Shown here in pieces: positions 8,435 through 18,249 of a stretch of 64,000 nt of DNA. Below the pieces are notes generated by a model. That model was not told where the DNA came from. It ran no database searches and saw nothing but the letters and a program-made list of their open reading frames with translations. The stretch lies in the NCBI GenBank assembly GCA_947498025.1, contig CANMJR010000013.1, positions 1-64,000 on the forward strand, written 5' to 3'. A program made the position numbers and the translations under genes. Position 1 is the stretch's first letter, and each line of letters starts with the position of its first letter. This DNA is from Helicobacteraceae bacterium. GTDB taxonomy: Bacteria > Campylobacterota > Campylobacteria > Campylobacterales > Sulfurimonadaceae.

Positions 8435-10282
8435 TTAGTTATTTGCCGCATTCGTACTAGGCATCTTAAGTTTTCTTACAGCTATATCTACTCTGTTATT
8501 TAACTCAAGACCTTCGTTTTCAAATAGACTGTTTGTAAACATAGGCGCTTTGTTTGACTGCGCATGAACCGTTATATTTTCCTCTTTTGCTCCGGCTTCT
8601 ATTAGCTTTTCTTTAACTACGCTGGCTCTTTGCGCAGAGAGGAGAAGCATTTTTGCTTCATTCAGATTCTCATCGTCAACATTTCCGAAAACTTCAAATT
8701 TCATATTATCAAAGCCATACGGTTTAATCTGATCAATTAAATCATTAAGTTTCTTCTGACCTTTGTGAGTTAAGTCAGCATCTCTTGTTCCAAATAAAAA
8801 TCCGCTGTATCTCTCAATTTTCAGAGTATCATCATAGGTAAGCTCACATCCATAAGTGCTTCTCATTTTGTAGGTGAGTGAGTTGTTACATATATCCTGC
8901 TCATCAACAATTAAATCTTTATCCCCGTCAAGCATTATAGGGAGAGCATCGTTGTTTGAAGGGGCGTCCCCTTTTAATCCTACCTTTTCATACTCTATAT
9001 CTTCGCTGCCGATTACTGAGGGTACAAGTGTACCGAGAGCATCTAATATTCGGTACTTAGCAAAAAGAGCACTATACTCCGTATTGATAATTTGTGATTT
9101 TGAATTACTAAAATCACTCTGAGCAGACAGAAGATCCAAAAGTGTGCGGCGCCCCAAGTCATACTCTTTTTTATAAAGGGTAAGTGTTTTTTCCGAAAAT
9201 TCTCTATACCTCTGAAGGTGAACCATCTGTTGATTTAACTTTTCATAAGCTGCCCATGCTAAATTCAGATCTTCTATTGTATTGCGTCTAAGTTTATTTT
9301 TTATTTGAACTTCTTTATGAACTTCGCTTACACTTTTTTGTAGGGCTGCGGTATCGGCAAAACCGTTAAATAGATTGTATGAAAGATACGCCATTGCTCT
9401 GAAAGCATCACTCTCTCCTTCGGTTGCACTTAAATTTTTACTCATAGATTGGGACACTTCAACATCTACTTTAGGATAAAAAGGCGCCTTACTTTTATGA
9501 TTTGTCGCTTCTGCTAATCCAATATTGTATTTACTAACCAACAGGGACGGATTGTTTTGCATTGCAAATTGTGCTGCATCTTCAACTGTCTGGGGAAATC
9601 TAATCTCTTCGGTCGGTTTTTCCATACTTTCAATATCAAGATATCTTCCTAAAACAGCGTGCATGTTATATGTGACATCAAGGAGTGTATTCTCTTGAAC
9701 CACATAGTTTGATTTTGCCAACGCCAAAGATGACTCAATTTTATTTACCTCAGAGAGAGTTGTTAATCCGGAATCGTAGAGCTTTTGAACTTTAGCAATA
9801 ATCTCTTCGTTTATATCAATAGTTTCTTTAGCATTATCAAGTAACTCTCTTTGTCTTAGCACCTGCAAATAGGTATTTACCATGGCAAAAGAGATAGCAT
9901 TTACCTGTTCTATATATTTGTAGGCGGCGGAGAGAGTTCTATTTTCATTCTCTTTAATCTGATATGTAGTCTCAAACCCTTTAAAAATATTTTGCGTATA
10001 TTTTAAAGAGTTGTTATACACATTGTAATCAAAAGATTGATTTGCTACCCCAAGAGGACGATTATTCCTCTCTGTATGCTCATATCCAACACCAACCGAT
10101 ACATCGAGCTTTGGATAGTAGCCGGCCTGAGCAATCGTTACATCCTCTTTTGTAGAGTTGTAGTTTTTTAGCTGCTCCAAGATGGTTGGGTTTGTTGATA
10201 AAACTTCTTCTACAGTGGTTTTAAGATTTTGTGCATTAAGCAGCGTGCATAAAGATAAAGATAATAATATTTTTTTGTTCAT
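8435..10282 (-). CDS. TolC-family outer membrane protein fused to C-terminal OmpA-like domain
   Basis: TolC repeats (QNIFKGFETTYQIKENEN..., YNLFNGFADTAALQKS) followed by DGDKDLIVDEQDIC and an OmpA-like region ending LNNRVDIAVRKL. Confidence 0.85.
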   Translation of the reverse strand: MNKKILLSLSLCTLLNAQNLKTTVEEVLSTNPTILEQLKNYNSTKEDVTIAQAGYYPKLDVSVGVGYEHTERNNRPLGVANQSFDYNVYNNSLKYTQNIFKGFETTYQIKENENRTLSAAYKYIEQVNAISFAMVNTYLQVLRQRELLDNAKETIDINEEIIAKVQKLYDSGLTTLSEVNKIESSLALAKSNYVVQENTLLDVTYNMHAVLGRYLDIESMEKPTEEIRFPQTVEDAAQFAMQNNPSLLVSKYNIGLAEATNHKSKAPFYPKVDVEVSQSMSKNLSATEGESDAFRAMAYLSYNLFNGFADTAALQKSVSEVHKEVQIKNKLRRNTIEDLNLAWAAYEKLNQQMVHLQRYREFSEKTLTLYKKEYDLGRRTLLDLLSAQSDFSNSKSQIINTEYSALFAKYRILDALGTLVPSVIGSEDIEYEKVGLKGDAPSNNDALPIMLDGDKDLIVDEQDICNNSLTYKMRSTYGCELTYDDTLKIERYSGFLFGTRDADLTHKGQKKLNDLIDQIKPYGFDNMKFEVFGNVDDENLNEAKMLLLSAQRASVVKEKLIEAGAKEENITVHAQSNKAPMFTNSLFENEGLELNNRVDIAVRKLKMPSTNAANN

Positions 10283-10303
10283 TTGGTGTTCCTAATCAAT
10301 ATG

Positions 10304-11383
10304 CTACTGTTTTGTAGCAGACGGTTTTAACTCAACTTCTATACGGCGGTTTTCTGCACGACCATCTCTGAGCAGGTTATCTGCAACAGGTCTATTTTCA
10401 CCCTCGCCGATAGCACTCAATCTGCCTGCCTCAATACTCTCTTGAATTAAAGATTTCATGACAGCATCTGCGCGATTTTGAGAGAGAAGCATATTCTCTT
10501 CACTGCTACCGATGGCATCTGTGTGACCGGAAATCAGAGCGTTATAGCCGCTATTATCTTTTAAAAACTGAGCAAACTTTTTTATATCTTCAGAGTAGTT
10601 GTCTTTTATATCATATTTATTTGTCTCAAAATTTACTTTTAATATTGCAGTTTGCGGACAGCCGACACCATCAACTTTAAATAATTTTGGAGTATCTGGA
10701 CATTTATCGTCTCTATCAAGAACGCCGTCTTCGTCGCTATCAGGCTCGCAACCATCTGCATTCACAGCTTTGCCCTCGGGAGTAGTCGGGCATTTGTCTA
10801 TGGAGTTTGCAATGGCGTCATGGTCATCATCGCCATCAATGCAGCAACCGGTAGCATCCACTTTTTTATTAAGTGGTGTTGTAGGACATTTGTCTATGGA
10901 TGTCGGAACCCCGTCATGGTCATGGTCGGCTTCCTCTGCTGCAATGGGAAGTATGCGCTTAAACTCGCCCTCGTTTATCTCTTTATTGTAGTTAGCATCC
11001 TCTGTTCTCATGCCGTTTGTAGCTGCTCCAACTGCAACATTATTGGTTTCCCAATCTTTCGGTGCGGCAACGGAACTTTTTTTGACCGCTTCAACTTCCG
11101 CCGCATTTCTAGCAGCTGCAGCTATTTCTGCTTTTTGAATCATCTCTTCTTTGGCTTTTTTAGCTGCTATTGCTTCAACTCTCTTCATTGCCGCTTTTTG
11201 CTCTGCATCAACTTTTGCTACTCCAATTGTTGCACCCTCTTCTTGTATCGGAGTTTCTGTTGTTGCAGTGGATGATGGAGTTGCTGATTTTTCTAGTTCT
11301 TCTGCGACAGAAGGCGGAATATTCCACCCGGCACTCAGTGTCGTTGCTAAAATCGTTAATGCCACTGCTATTTTTAATCTCAT
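10304..11383 (-). CDS. OmpA-family protein with thrombospondin type 3-like Ca-binding repeats
   Basis: DHDHDGVPTSIDKCPTTP / DDDHDAIANSIDKCPTTP / DSDEDGVLDRDDKCPDTP repeats and OmpA C-terminal motif SGHTDAIGSSEENMLLSQNRADAV...ENRRIEVEL. Confidence 0.92.
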   Translation of the reverse strand: MRLKIAVALTILATTLSAGWNIPPSVAEELEKSATPSSTATTETPIQEEGATIGVAKVDAEQKAAMKRVEAIAAKKAKEEMIQKAEIAAAARNAAEVEAVKKSSVAAPKDWETNNVAVGAATNGMRTEDANYNKEINEGEFKRILPIAAEEADHDHDGVPTSIDKCPTTPLNKKVDATGCCIDGDDDHDAIANSIDKCPTTPEGKAVNADGCEPDSDEDGVLDRDDKCPDTPKLFKVDGVGCPQTAILKVNFETNKYDIKDNYSEDIKKFAQFLKDNSGYNALISGHTDAIGSSEENMLLSQNRADAVMKSLIQESIEAGRLSAIGEGENRPVADNLLRDGRAENRRIEVELKPSATKQ

Positions 11384-11561
11384 TTTCTACTTTCCTTCAT
11401 CTGGGCAATACTTAACTTAACTAATATTATGTTATAAAGGGTGATTATAACAGATAAAAACTGAATAATGAGCGAGCTCGATATACAAAAGCAAATCACC
11501 ATTCTCATGTTTCTGTTTATGCTACAATATCGACCTTAAAATCACAAACTAAAGCGGGCTT

Positions 11562-14500
11562 ATGCGTTCATCTGACTTAGACTCTATCATCAACAATAAA
11601 GAAAAATTTCTCACTCAAACCTACTTTGATTTGCAGAGATATTTTGAAGAAAAGTATGGAAAAGATACTGTTGTTTTTATGGAAATCGGAACTTTTTTTG
11701 AAGTTTATGAGGTAAATAACGATGATGAACAGATAGGTAAGGCAAAAGAGATAGCCGAACTTTTAAATATTCAGCTTACCAAAAAAAATAAAAATATTGT
11801 AGAGAACTCAGACAAAAATCCGCTTCTGGCAGGTGTTCCTGCCGTTTCTTTTGAGAGGTACTTAAGCCGTATAATCTCAGAACAAAAATATACCGTAATC
11901 GTCGTAAAACAAAAAGGCAACCCTCCCAATGTTAGCCGTTATATCTCGCAAATTGTCTCTCCCGGCACAAACTTTGACCATATCATTGATAACGACGATA
12001 ATTTTATCGTCTCAATATTGGTGGATAAACACAGAGATATTTATAACATCGGTTACTCCGCCATAGATGTAACAACGGGAAAAACATGGCTTTATGAGAC
12101 ACATGGAACAAGTGAAGACCCATCGTATGCGCTTGATGAAGTCTTTAACCTCTTAAATATTTACAGAACTTCAGAGATTGTTGTTACTTTTTTAGAGGGT
12201 GTTGAGAACCAAAAACATGTGATGCAGTATCTTGAAATTGCTGAACACTATCACTACAGCGTAAATAATGACAGACCTAAAATAGAGTTTCAAAATGAGC
12301 TTTTTCGTGAAGTGTATCAGATAAAATCTCTTCTCTCTGCCATAGAGCATCTGGATTTAGAACGATCTCCCATGATTACCGAATCTTTGGCTATTTTGAT
12401 TCATTTTATCGTAGAGCATGACATTCATATAGTGCAAAAACTCGATTTACCTCGCACCATAGACAACCGCCGTTTTATGTATTTGGGTAACAATGCGCTG
12501 GAGCAAGTCGGAATAATCTCAAAAGATAACAAAGAATTCACGCTCTTAAGAATGATGGATAGAAGCGCTACCGCTATAGGAAAAAGACTTTTAAAAGAGA
12601 GACTTTTAAACCCGATTATAGAAAAAGAGGAGCTTGAGAGACGCTATAACTTAATAGAAAAAGTTGCTTCGCATGTTCGTTTTCTTGATGAGACGATGCG
12701 GGGAATTTATGATTTAGAGAGACTCTCACGCCGTCTTGATTTGGCACGGCTTCACCCTTTTGAGATGAATCACATGTATGACTCCATGTTGAGTGTTAAA
12801 GAGATCATCGGATATGCAAAAAAGCATAAGATCCAAAAAAATTTATTTCATGAGACAGAAGTGGATGAGTTTTTAAGAGATATAAGTAAAAGCATAGATT
12901 TGGATATTTCTCGCCGTTTTACGCATGCAACGGTGGATGATAACTTTTTGATGAACGGGGTGGATGAAGCGGTGGATACGCTGGTGCGAGAAAACTCAGT
13001 GATGCTTGTTGCTTTTGAAGATATTATGATTCAAATTGAGAGTATGTTAGAGAGTTCTAATAGCGGGAGTTCTAGCCGTTTAGTCACTCTGGGGCTTCTT
13101 GAAAAAGAGGGCTACTATATTTCTCTTAGCAAAAACAGATTCTCTATGATTGAGGGTGTCTTTAAAAATGATGAGAATTTTGCAAAATTCAGCGTCAAAA
13201 AACTGACAAACAGTGTAAAAATTACATCTGATTTTACGGACAATCTCTCAGACAAAATTATGAAAAACCGCCGTAAAATAGTCTCACTCGTCAAAGAGAG
13301 ATTTATACAGCTCCAAGGAGTGTATGAGAGACGATACTCTCTCCTTTTTGACAGGGTAATAGCCTATATTGCAGACCTTGACGTGGCACTTAGCTCTTCA
13401 AAAGTTGCACAAATATACAACCATTCCAGACCCATGATAATCGATGCAAAAGAGGATGAAAACTTTATGCAAATCATGCAGCTCAGGCACCCGCTCATAG
13501 AGGTTCAGGAGCGAGGCGGAATCTATGTTCCAAACGATATTGTCATGGGCAATCGTGCCTACATGGATTTGCCTCATCCGAGTAGTGTAATGCTAGATGT
13601 TGCCGTACATGACGGATATCCGATAAACGGAGTTTTGCTTTATGGCATCAATTCCAGCGGTAAAAGTTCATTGATGAAAAGCATAGGAATTGCCATACTC
13701 ATGGCGCAATCTGGTTTTTTTGTGAGTGCCGCCGTTATGAAGTTTACCCTTTTTGATTCGCTCTTTACGCGCATTGTCTCGAAGGATAATCTTGCAAAAG
13801 GGCTTTCAACTTTTGCGGTGGAGATGTTGGAGTTAAAAAATATCTTCAACCGTGCCACAGTTCGCTCACTTGTCCTCGGCGATGAGATAAGCCACGGAAC
13901 AGAAACCCTCTCAGGCGTGGCAATAGTTGCAAGTGCTATCATCAAACTTGCAAAACTTCGTTCACTCTTTTTGTTCGCAACTCACCTGCATCAGCTCTCC
14001 ACCATGCAGGAAATTACAACGCTCGATTCAGTGGTAGATTTGCACCTAAGCGTGGAGTATGACGAAGAGAAGGACGCTCTTATTTTTAACCGTGTTTTAC
14101 AAGCAGGAAGCGGAAGCAGTATTTATGGTTTGGAGTTTGCAAAATCACTCCACATGGACAGCGACTTTTTAGATACGGCAAACCGCATCCGAAAAAGACT
14201 TGCAAATGATTTTGATGAGCTGGAACTTTTAGTGAAGAAAAAAACAAGCAAATACAACAAAGAGTTGTATGTAACTAAATGTATTATTTGTGGAGCTGTA
14301 GCCGAAGATGTACATCACATTTCACAACGCTCACTTGCAGATAAAGCAGGTTTTATCGGGCATTTTCATCAAAACAACAAGCACAATTTAATTCCGCTCT
14401 GTAAAGAGCATCACAACCAAATACATGACGGCAAAATCAAAGTCGATGGTTTTGTCATGACCTCAAACGGTTTGGAGCTGAAGTTTGAAGAGCAGATGAG

Positions 14501-14603
14501 TAAGCCAAAAAATGTTGAGGTTTTGGAGCCGAAAATTAATGAAGTTAAAGAGATGGAAGAGGTGAAAGTGGAGGGTAAGAAGTTTGTTTTGGATGATTGG
14601 TAA
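11562..14603 (+). CDS. MutS-family protein with C-terminal HNH endonuclease domain (MutS7-like)
   Basis: GINSSGKSSLMKSIGIAILMAQSG (MutS P-loop), ATHLHQLS; C-terminal CIICGAVAEDVHHISQRS...NLIPLCKEHHNQIHDG (HNH). Confidence 0.9.
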   Translation: MRSSDLDSIINNKEKFLTQTYFDLQRYFEEKYGKDTVVFMEIGTFFEVYEVNNDDEQIGKAKEIAELLNIQLTKKNKNIVENSDKNPLLAGVPAVSFERYLSRIISEQKYTVIVVKQKGNPPNVSRYISQIVSPGTNFDHIIDNDDNFIVSILVDKHRDIYNIGYSAIDVTTGKTWLYETHGTSEDPSYALDEVFNLLNIYRTSEIVVTFLEGVENQKHVMQYLEIAEHYHYSVNNDRPKIEFQNELFREVYQIKSLLSAIEHLDLERSPMITESLAILIHFIVEHDIHIVQKLDLPRTIDNRRFMYLGNNALEQVGIISKDNKEFTLLRMMDRSATAIGKRLLKERLLNPIIEKEELERRYNLIEKVASHVRFLDETMRGIYDLERLSRRLDLARLHPFEMNHMYDSMLSVKEIIGYAKKHKIQKNLFHETEVDEFLRDISKSIDLDISRRFTHATVDDNFLMNGVDEAVDTLVRENSVMLVAFEDIMIQIESMLESSNSGSSSRLVTLGLLEKEGYYISLSKNRFSMIEGVFKNDENFAKFSVKKLTNSVKITSDFTDNLSDKIMKNRRKIVSLVKERFIQLQGVYERRYSLLFDRVIAYIADLDVALSSSKVAQIYNHSRPMIIDAKEDENFMQIMQLRHPLIEVQERGGIYVPNDIVMGNRAYMDLPHPSSVMLDVAVHDGYPINGVLLYGINSSGKSSLMKSIGIAILMAQSGFFVSAAVMKFTLFDSLFTRIVSKDNLAKGLSTFAVEMLELKNIFNRATVRSLVLGDEISHGTETLSGVAIVASAIIKLAKLRSLFLFATHLHQLSTMQEITTLDSVVDLHLSVEYDEEKDALIFNRVLQAGSGSSIYGLEFAKSLHMDSDFLDTANRIRKRLANDFDELELLVKKKTSKYNKELYVTKCIICGAVAEDVHHISQRSLADKAGFIGHFHQNNKHNLIPLCKEHHNQIHDGKIKVDGFVMTSNGLELKFEEQMSKPKNVEVLEPKINEVKEMEEVKVEGKKFVLDDW

Positions 14604-14634
14604 TTTTTTATTTTTTTAAATACTGATTTGTTTC

Positions 14635-14667
14635 CTCGTTCCCAAGCTCCAGCTTGGGAATGCATAC
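14635..14667 (+). repeat. REP-like palindrome CTCGTTCCCAAGCTCCAGCTTGGGAATGCATAC
   Basis: Same flanks (CTCGTTCC / GGAATGCATAC) as the copies at 42-43.8 kb. Confidence 0.85.
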
Positions 14668-14751
14668 TTCAATATCACAAAATACAGGTAAGCATTCTCT
14701 CATACTTTTTTCTCCGCAAAAAAGTAAGCAAAAAGCTCTCACAACGGCTTC

Positions 14752-14774
14752 GAGTCCGACGGAGCGTCGGATTC
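14752..14774. repeat. Hairpin GAGTCCGAC ggagc GTCGGATTC
   Basis: 9-bp stem with one G-T pair, intergenic, close to the REP copy. Confidence 0.5.
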
Positions 14775-15091
14775 CCAAAAAAGAGCAAACAAACCACTAA
14801 AAACAGAAAACTCGCTTTGCTCAAACAGTTCTGTTTTCTTAACGCGATTTATTCACTCTTCTTTGGCTCTGCAGGTGTTGCGAAGTTGACTGATGCATTG
14901 ATTTATTAGAATGAGTGAAAAGTGAAAATTCACTTACTAAGAGGTGTTATTTTCAACTTTATTAGCATGATAGATGTGTGTATTTTCCACATAATGACAC
15001 TCTTGCTATAGTCTAAGGTTACAAATAGTATCATTCCGCAATTTTTTAGTTACTATCAATACAATATTTATATTTTACAAGGGAGGTAACT

Positions 15092-15283
15092 GTGAAAAAC
15101 GAAGAATTAAACCCTCTGTCAATGATTCCAGCAACCGATGACCAATATGCGAAAATAATGCTGCCTAAGAATGGCGATAAATCTTTAGATGAAGTAATGA
15201 AAGATAAAGATGCTAGCTATTTTAATGACTCATTTTATGATTTGTCAAATTTTATGGATTTAGATGAACCGACTATCTGCTAG
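15092..15283 (+). CDS. Small hypothetical protein, first gene of a two-gene unit
   Basis: ORF preceded by gggaggt Shine-Dalgarno; overlaps the following ORF by 20 nt. Confidence 0.55.
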   Translation: MKNEELNPLSMIPATDDQYAKIMLPKNGDKSLDEVMKDKDASYFNDSFYDLSNFMDLDEPTIC

Positions 15284-15767
15284 TCATATAAAAGATATAG
15301 CTATTCGTTTATGCGAGGGAGCTGTTCAAGCAAAAGCAGATGAACTTAAATTTAATAAAGAAAAACTTGATAATATTGTTTCATTATATGAGATTATGAT
15401 AGAAGAACTTAGAAATAAAATGAGAAGTAAAGATGTGCTTGATAGACATAAAATATCTGCATTGATAACAGTTTCATTTTTATATCATAGTCCATTAAGT
15501 ACAATTGGTGTCAATCCATCTTATTTTGCAAGAAATGCTAATTATATTATTGCTCTTAAAATTTCAACAGCTATTCTTGCAGCTTTTGAAGAAAAAAAAG
15601 ATTTTGAAATATCAAAACAATATACAGGCGAATTTATTCGTCTTTTGGAAAATAATAAAGCAAACTTAACATATATTGCAAGTTCAGATGGTAAAAACAA
15701 CATAGAAGCAATTTTCTTTTTGTCTCATATTTATTATTTTATAGAAAAATGTGAAAAAAGACAATAG
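15264..15767 (+). CDS. Hypothetical protein
   Basis: Intact 167-aa ORF translationally overlapping the upstream small ORF. Confidence 0.6.
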   Translation: MNRLSASHIKDIAIRLCEGAVQAKADELKFNKEKLDNIVSLYEIMIEELRNKMRSKDVLDRHKISALITVSFLYHSPLSTIGVNPSYFARNANYIIALKISTAILAAFEEKKDFEISKQYTGEFIRLLENNKANLTYIASSDGKNNIEAIFFLSHIYYFIEKCEKRQ

Positions 15768-15944
15768 AACTACATTTTTGTAAATGAATTTCCATCTTTT
15801 CTAAAGTAATCTAAATTTAGATAGCAGATAATAACTTTGTTGTTATCTGTTTCCACATGCCAAATATTTTCACACTTCCATCTCATTTGTTTGATTTATT
15901 TATATTTGTGTATAATCAGCTAAATTACAGATAGGAGGGTTTAG

Positions 15945-16256
15945 ATGATAGATATTGAAGTGTTAAAGCATGAAATTGTCGAAAGACTTAAACCCCTTAG
16001 TCCAGATAAAATAATACTCTTTGGTTCTTATGCTTATGGTACTCCGAATGAGAATAGTGATATAGATTTGTTCTTGGTAAAGGATACTGAAGATAGAAAC
16101 TATGATGTTACTGCGAAGATGAAACTATTGGACTTAATCAGAAAGTATCATATTGGATTTGATATCCTCATAGCATCTAATAATTTTTTACAATCAAGAG
16201 AAGACTATTTCTACAAAGTCGATATCCTAGAAAAGGGACGAGTGATATATGAATAA
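15945..16256 (+). CDS. MNT-family minimal nucleotidyltransferase
   Basis: ILFGSYAYGTPNENSDIDLFLV (GS-x-DxD). Confidence 0.9.
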   Translation: MIDIEVLKHEIVERLKPLSPDKIILFGSYAYGTPNENSDIDLFLVKDTEDRNYDVTAKMKLLDLIRKYHIGFDILIASNNFLQSREDYFYKVDILEKGRVIYE

Positions 16257-16656
16257 AACAGCAGGTATTGAGTGGGTTGAAAAAGGATGGCATCATCTTA
16301 GTACTGCTCATATTTTACAAAACTGCAACCATTACACGGACATCATTGGTGTTGAACTTCATTACAGTATTGAAATCTTTCTAAAATCCCTATTGGCTTA
16401 CAACAATCTACAAATCAAAAAAACGCACGAACTGTATGATTTGTACACTATGGTAAATGATCATATTAATCTCAATAACGATGAAATTGAATTACTTCTT
16501 ATCGCAACCAAGTATTATATATTAGAGGCTTATCCAAATAGAAATCGAACGCTTCCACCAAGAGAGGAAATAAAAAAAGTTTTAGACTTCGCAAATGCTC
16601 TATTTATAGAAGTCTGTAGCGTACTAGATATTTCCATGGATGAGATAAAGGCTTAA
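16249..16656 (+). CDS. HEPN-domain protein paired with MNT
   Basis: Overlaps the MNT gene; HYSIEIFLKSLLAYNNLQIKKTHELYDLY HEPN-like helices. Confidence 0.8.
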   Translation: MNKTAGIEWVEKGWHHLSTAHILQNCNHYTDIIGVELHYSIEIFLKSLLAYNNLQIKKTHELYDLYTMVNDHINLNNDEIELLLIATKYYILEAYPNRNRTLPPREEIKKVLDFANALFIEVCSVLDISMDEIKA

Positions 16657-16785
16657 TAATAAGTTATTTAAGTTTTTTACCTTTATATGCATTCCAACAT
16701 CAAAGAACTAACCAAAGTGAAGCAATTCACCTCGGTATTAGCGCTCGTCCTATACCAAACATTTCTATATCTTCAGTGTTCCAAA

Positions 16786-17124
16786 CTACCTAAATTTTTT
16801 GTTATTTTCTACAAGAAGCTTATGAATAAATTCAAATTCATCACTGATGTATTCACTAAAAGTATAGGTAAAATCGAGTTCTTTTTTGATTTTATTTATA
16901 AAAGCATCAGCATCTTTACTTCCTGTGTGAGATAGATATACTACCAATAGCTCTGAAGTAAGCTGTTGAACTATATCCGTCTGTCTTGTGCGTTTATCCA
17001 ATACATCGAATGCGTTTTTATTATTTGTATTCACCAAAATAACAACCAAAGGAATCCTATATCTAGATGCCCTGTAAAATTCATCACTTCCAATATCCAA
17101 AATATTTTGTTTTATTAAATCCAC
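16786..17124 (-). CDS. Small degenerate GGDEF-like domain protein
   Basis: DEFYRASRYRIPLVVILVNTNNKNAF...QQLTSELLVVYLSHTGSKDADAFINKI resembles the GGDEF fold without a catalytic motif. Confidence 0.4.
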   Translation of the reverse strand: MDLIKQNILDIGSDEFYRASRYRIPLVVILVNTNNKNAFDVLDKRTRQTDIVQQLTSELLVVYLSHTGSKDADAFINKIKKELDFTYTFSEYISDEFEFIHKLLVENNKKFR

Positions 17125-17234
17125 AGAAGCCCCCTAATTTATTGCATATCGACTAAATTAGACCAAGACTAAATATAAAATGTATTCATAAGTTACTTTT
17201 ATGCAGGGTGGTTTATGTGATTTTTATAAAAATC

Positions 17235-18200
17235 TTAACGATCAGCAGTTCCATAATCCAAATCAGACCGCCATTTTGGATGGTGAAAATGTAATCTATG
17301 GTCACATGATTCTGAGACCATGGATTTATCTAGTGTAATAGTTCCTATTTTTTGCCACTCTTTTTCTGTTTTTGTCATCTTGTTGGCTACAAATATATTA
17401 AAAATCAATGCCTCACCATCTTTAATCTTTAGCTCATCACGAAAATCTTTAGCATCCACTTTTGTGCTATTTTTTGCTTCTATTTTCATCCATTTTGGAG
17501 TGACGATATTTTTGCTCTCACCCTCTCCTAGTTGAGAAATCTCATAGAGCTGTCTTATGTTTGGATTTTCATCTGCCTTGGCAAATGTATGAGATACTTT
17601 TAAGGCGTACAATAGATTTTTAACAACTTCAAAAGTGATACTCAGAGCCGGCTCGTTTGTAAGTTGCACATCTGTATAGTGCTTCGCATCTGTTCCTCCC
17701 AAATTATCAATAAGAAAAAAATTGGCACTCTGTTCACTGTTTTTGCTGGTTGGATTTGTTGTGGGAAAAAGCTTTCCGGCAAATCCAAACGCCCTTGTAT
17801 CGCCACTTTGAGTATTGCTCATGGCAGAGGATGCTCTTGCAATTATAAGAGCTTGGCTACTCTTTTTAAAATAACCGCTATATATATTTTCGGTATCTAT
17901 ATCCCAAATTCCTTTGAAACATATACCCTTAGGATGTGCTAGTTTTTCAAAAGGTTCTAAAATATCTGAATGATTATCTAAAGTCCTGCGGGCATCTTTT
18001 AGGAGAGTATCTTCCTTAAATGAGGAGAGTCTAAAAAATGAGACTTCATCTTGAGGTAATGTCTGAAGCTCATCCGATTCTACTTGATTCCACACTTCGT
18101 TAAAACTAACATTGTAATCATTTTTTTCACTTTTAATTTCCATTTCTGCCCCACATCCGGATAACGAGAATAGCATTACTATTATTAACAGGAGCCTCAT
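17235..18200 (-). CDS. Putative lipoprotein
   Basis: N-terminal LLIIVMLFSLSGCG lipobox. Confidence 0.6.
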   Translation of the reverse strand: MRLLLIIVMLFSLSGCGAEMEIKSEKNDYNVSFNEVWNQVESDELQTLPQDEVSFFRLSSFKEDTLLKDARRTLDNHSDILEPFEKLAHPKGICFKGIWDIDTENIYSGYFKKSSQALIIARASSAMSNTQSGDTRAFGFAGKLFPTTNPTSKNSEQSANFFLIDNLGGTDAKHYTDVQLTNEPALSITFEVVKNLLYALKVSHTFAKADENPNIRQLYEISQLGEGESKNIVTPKWMKIEAKNSTKVDAKDFRDELKIKDGEALIFNIFVANKMTKTEKEWQKIGTITLDKSMVSESCDHRLHFHHPKWRSDLDYGTADR

Positions 18201-18249
18201 TTTGAATCTATTTCTAAATCTTCAAATATAGATAGATTAGAGTGATTTC

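Noticed and set aside
14411-14909. Small ORFs spanning the REP and hairpin after mutS7
   Set aside because: They run through palindromic intergenic DNA and mutS7 antisense; no domain or ribosome-binding support.
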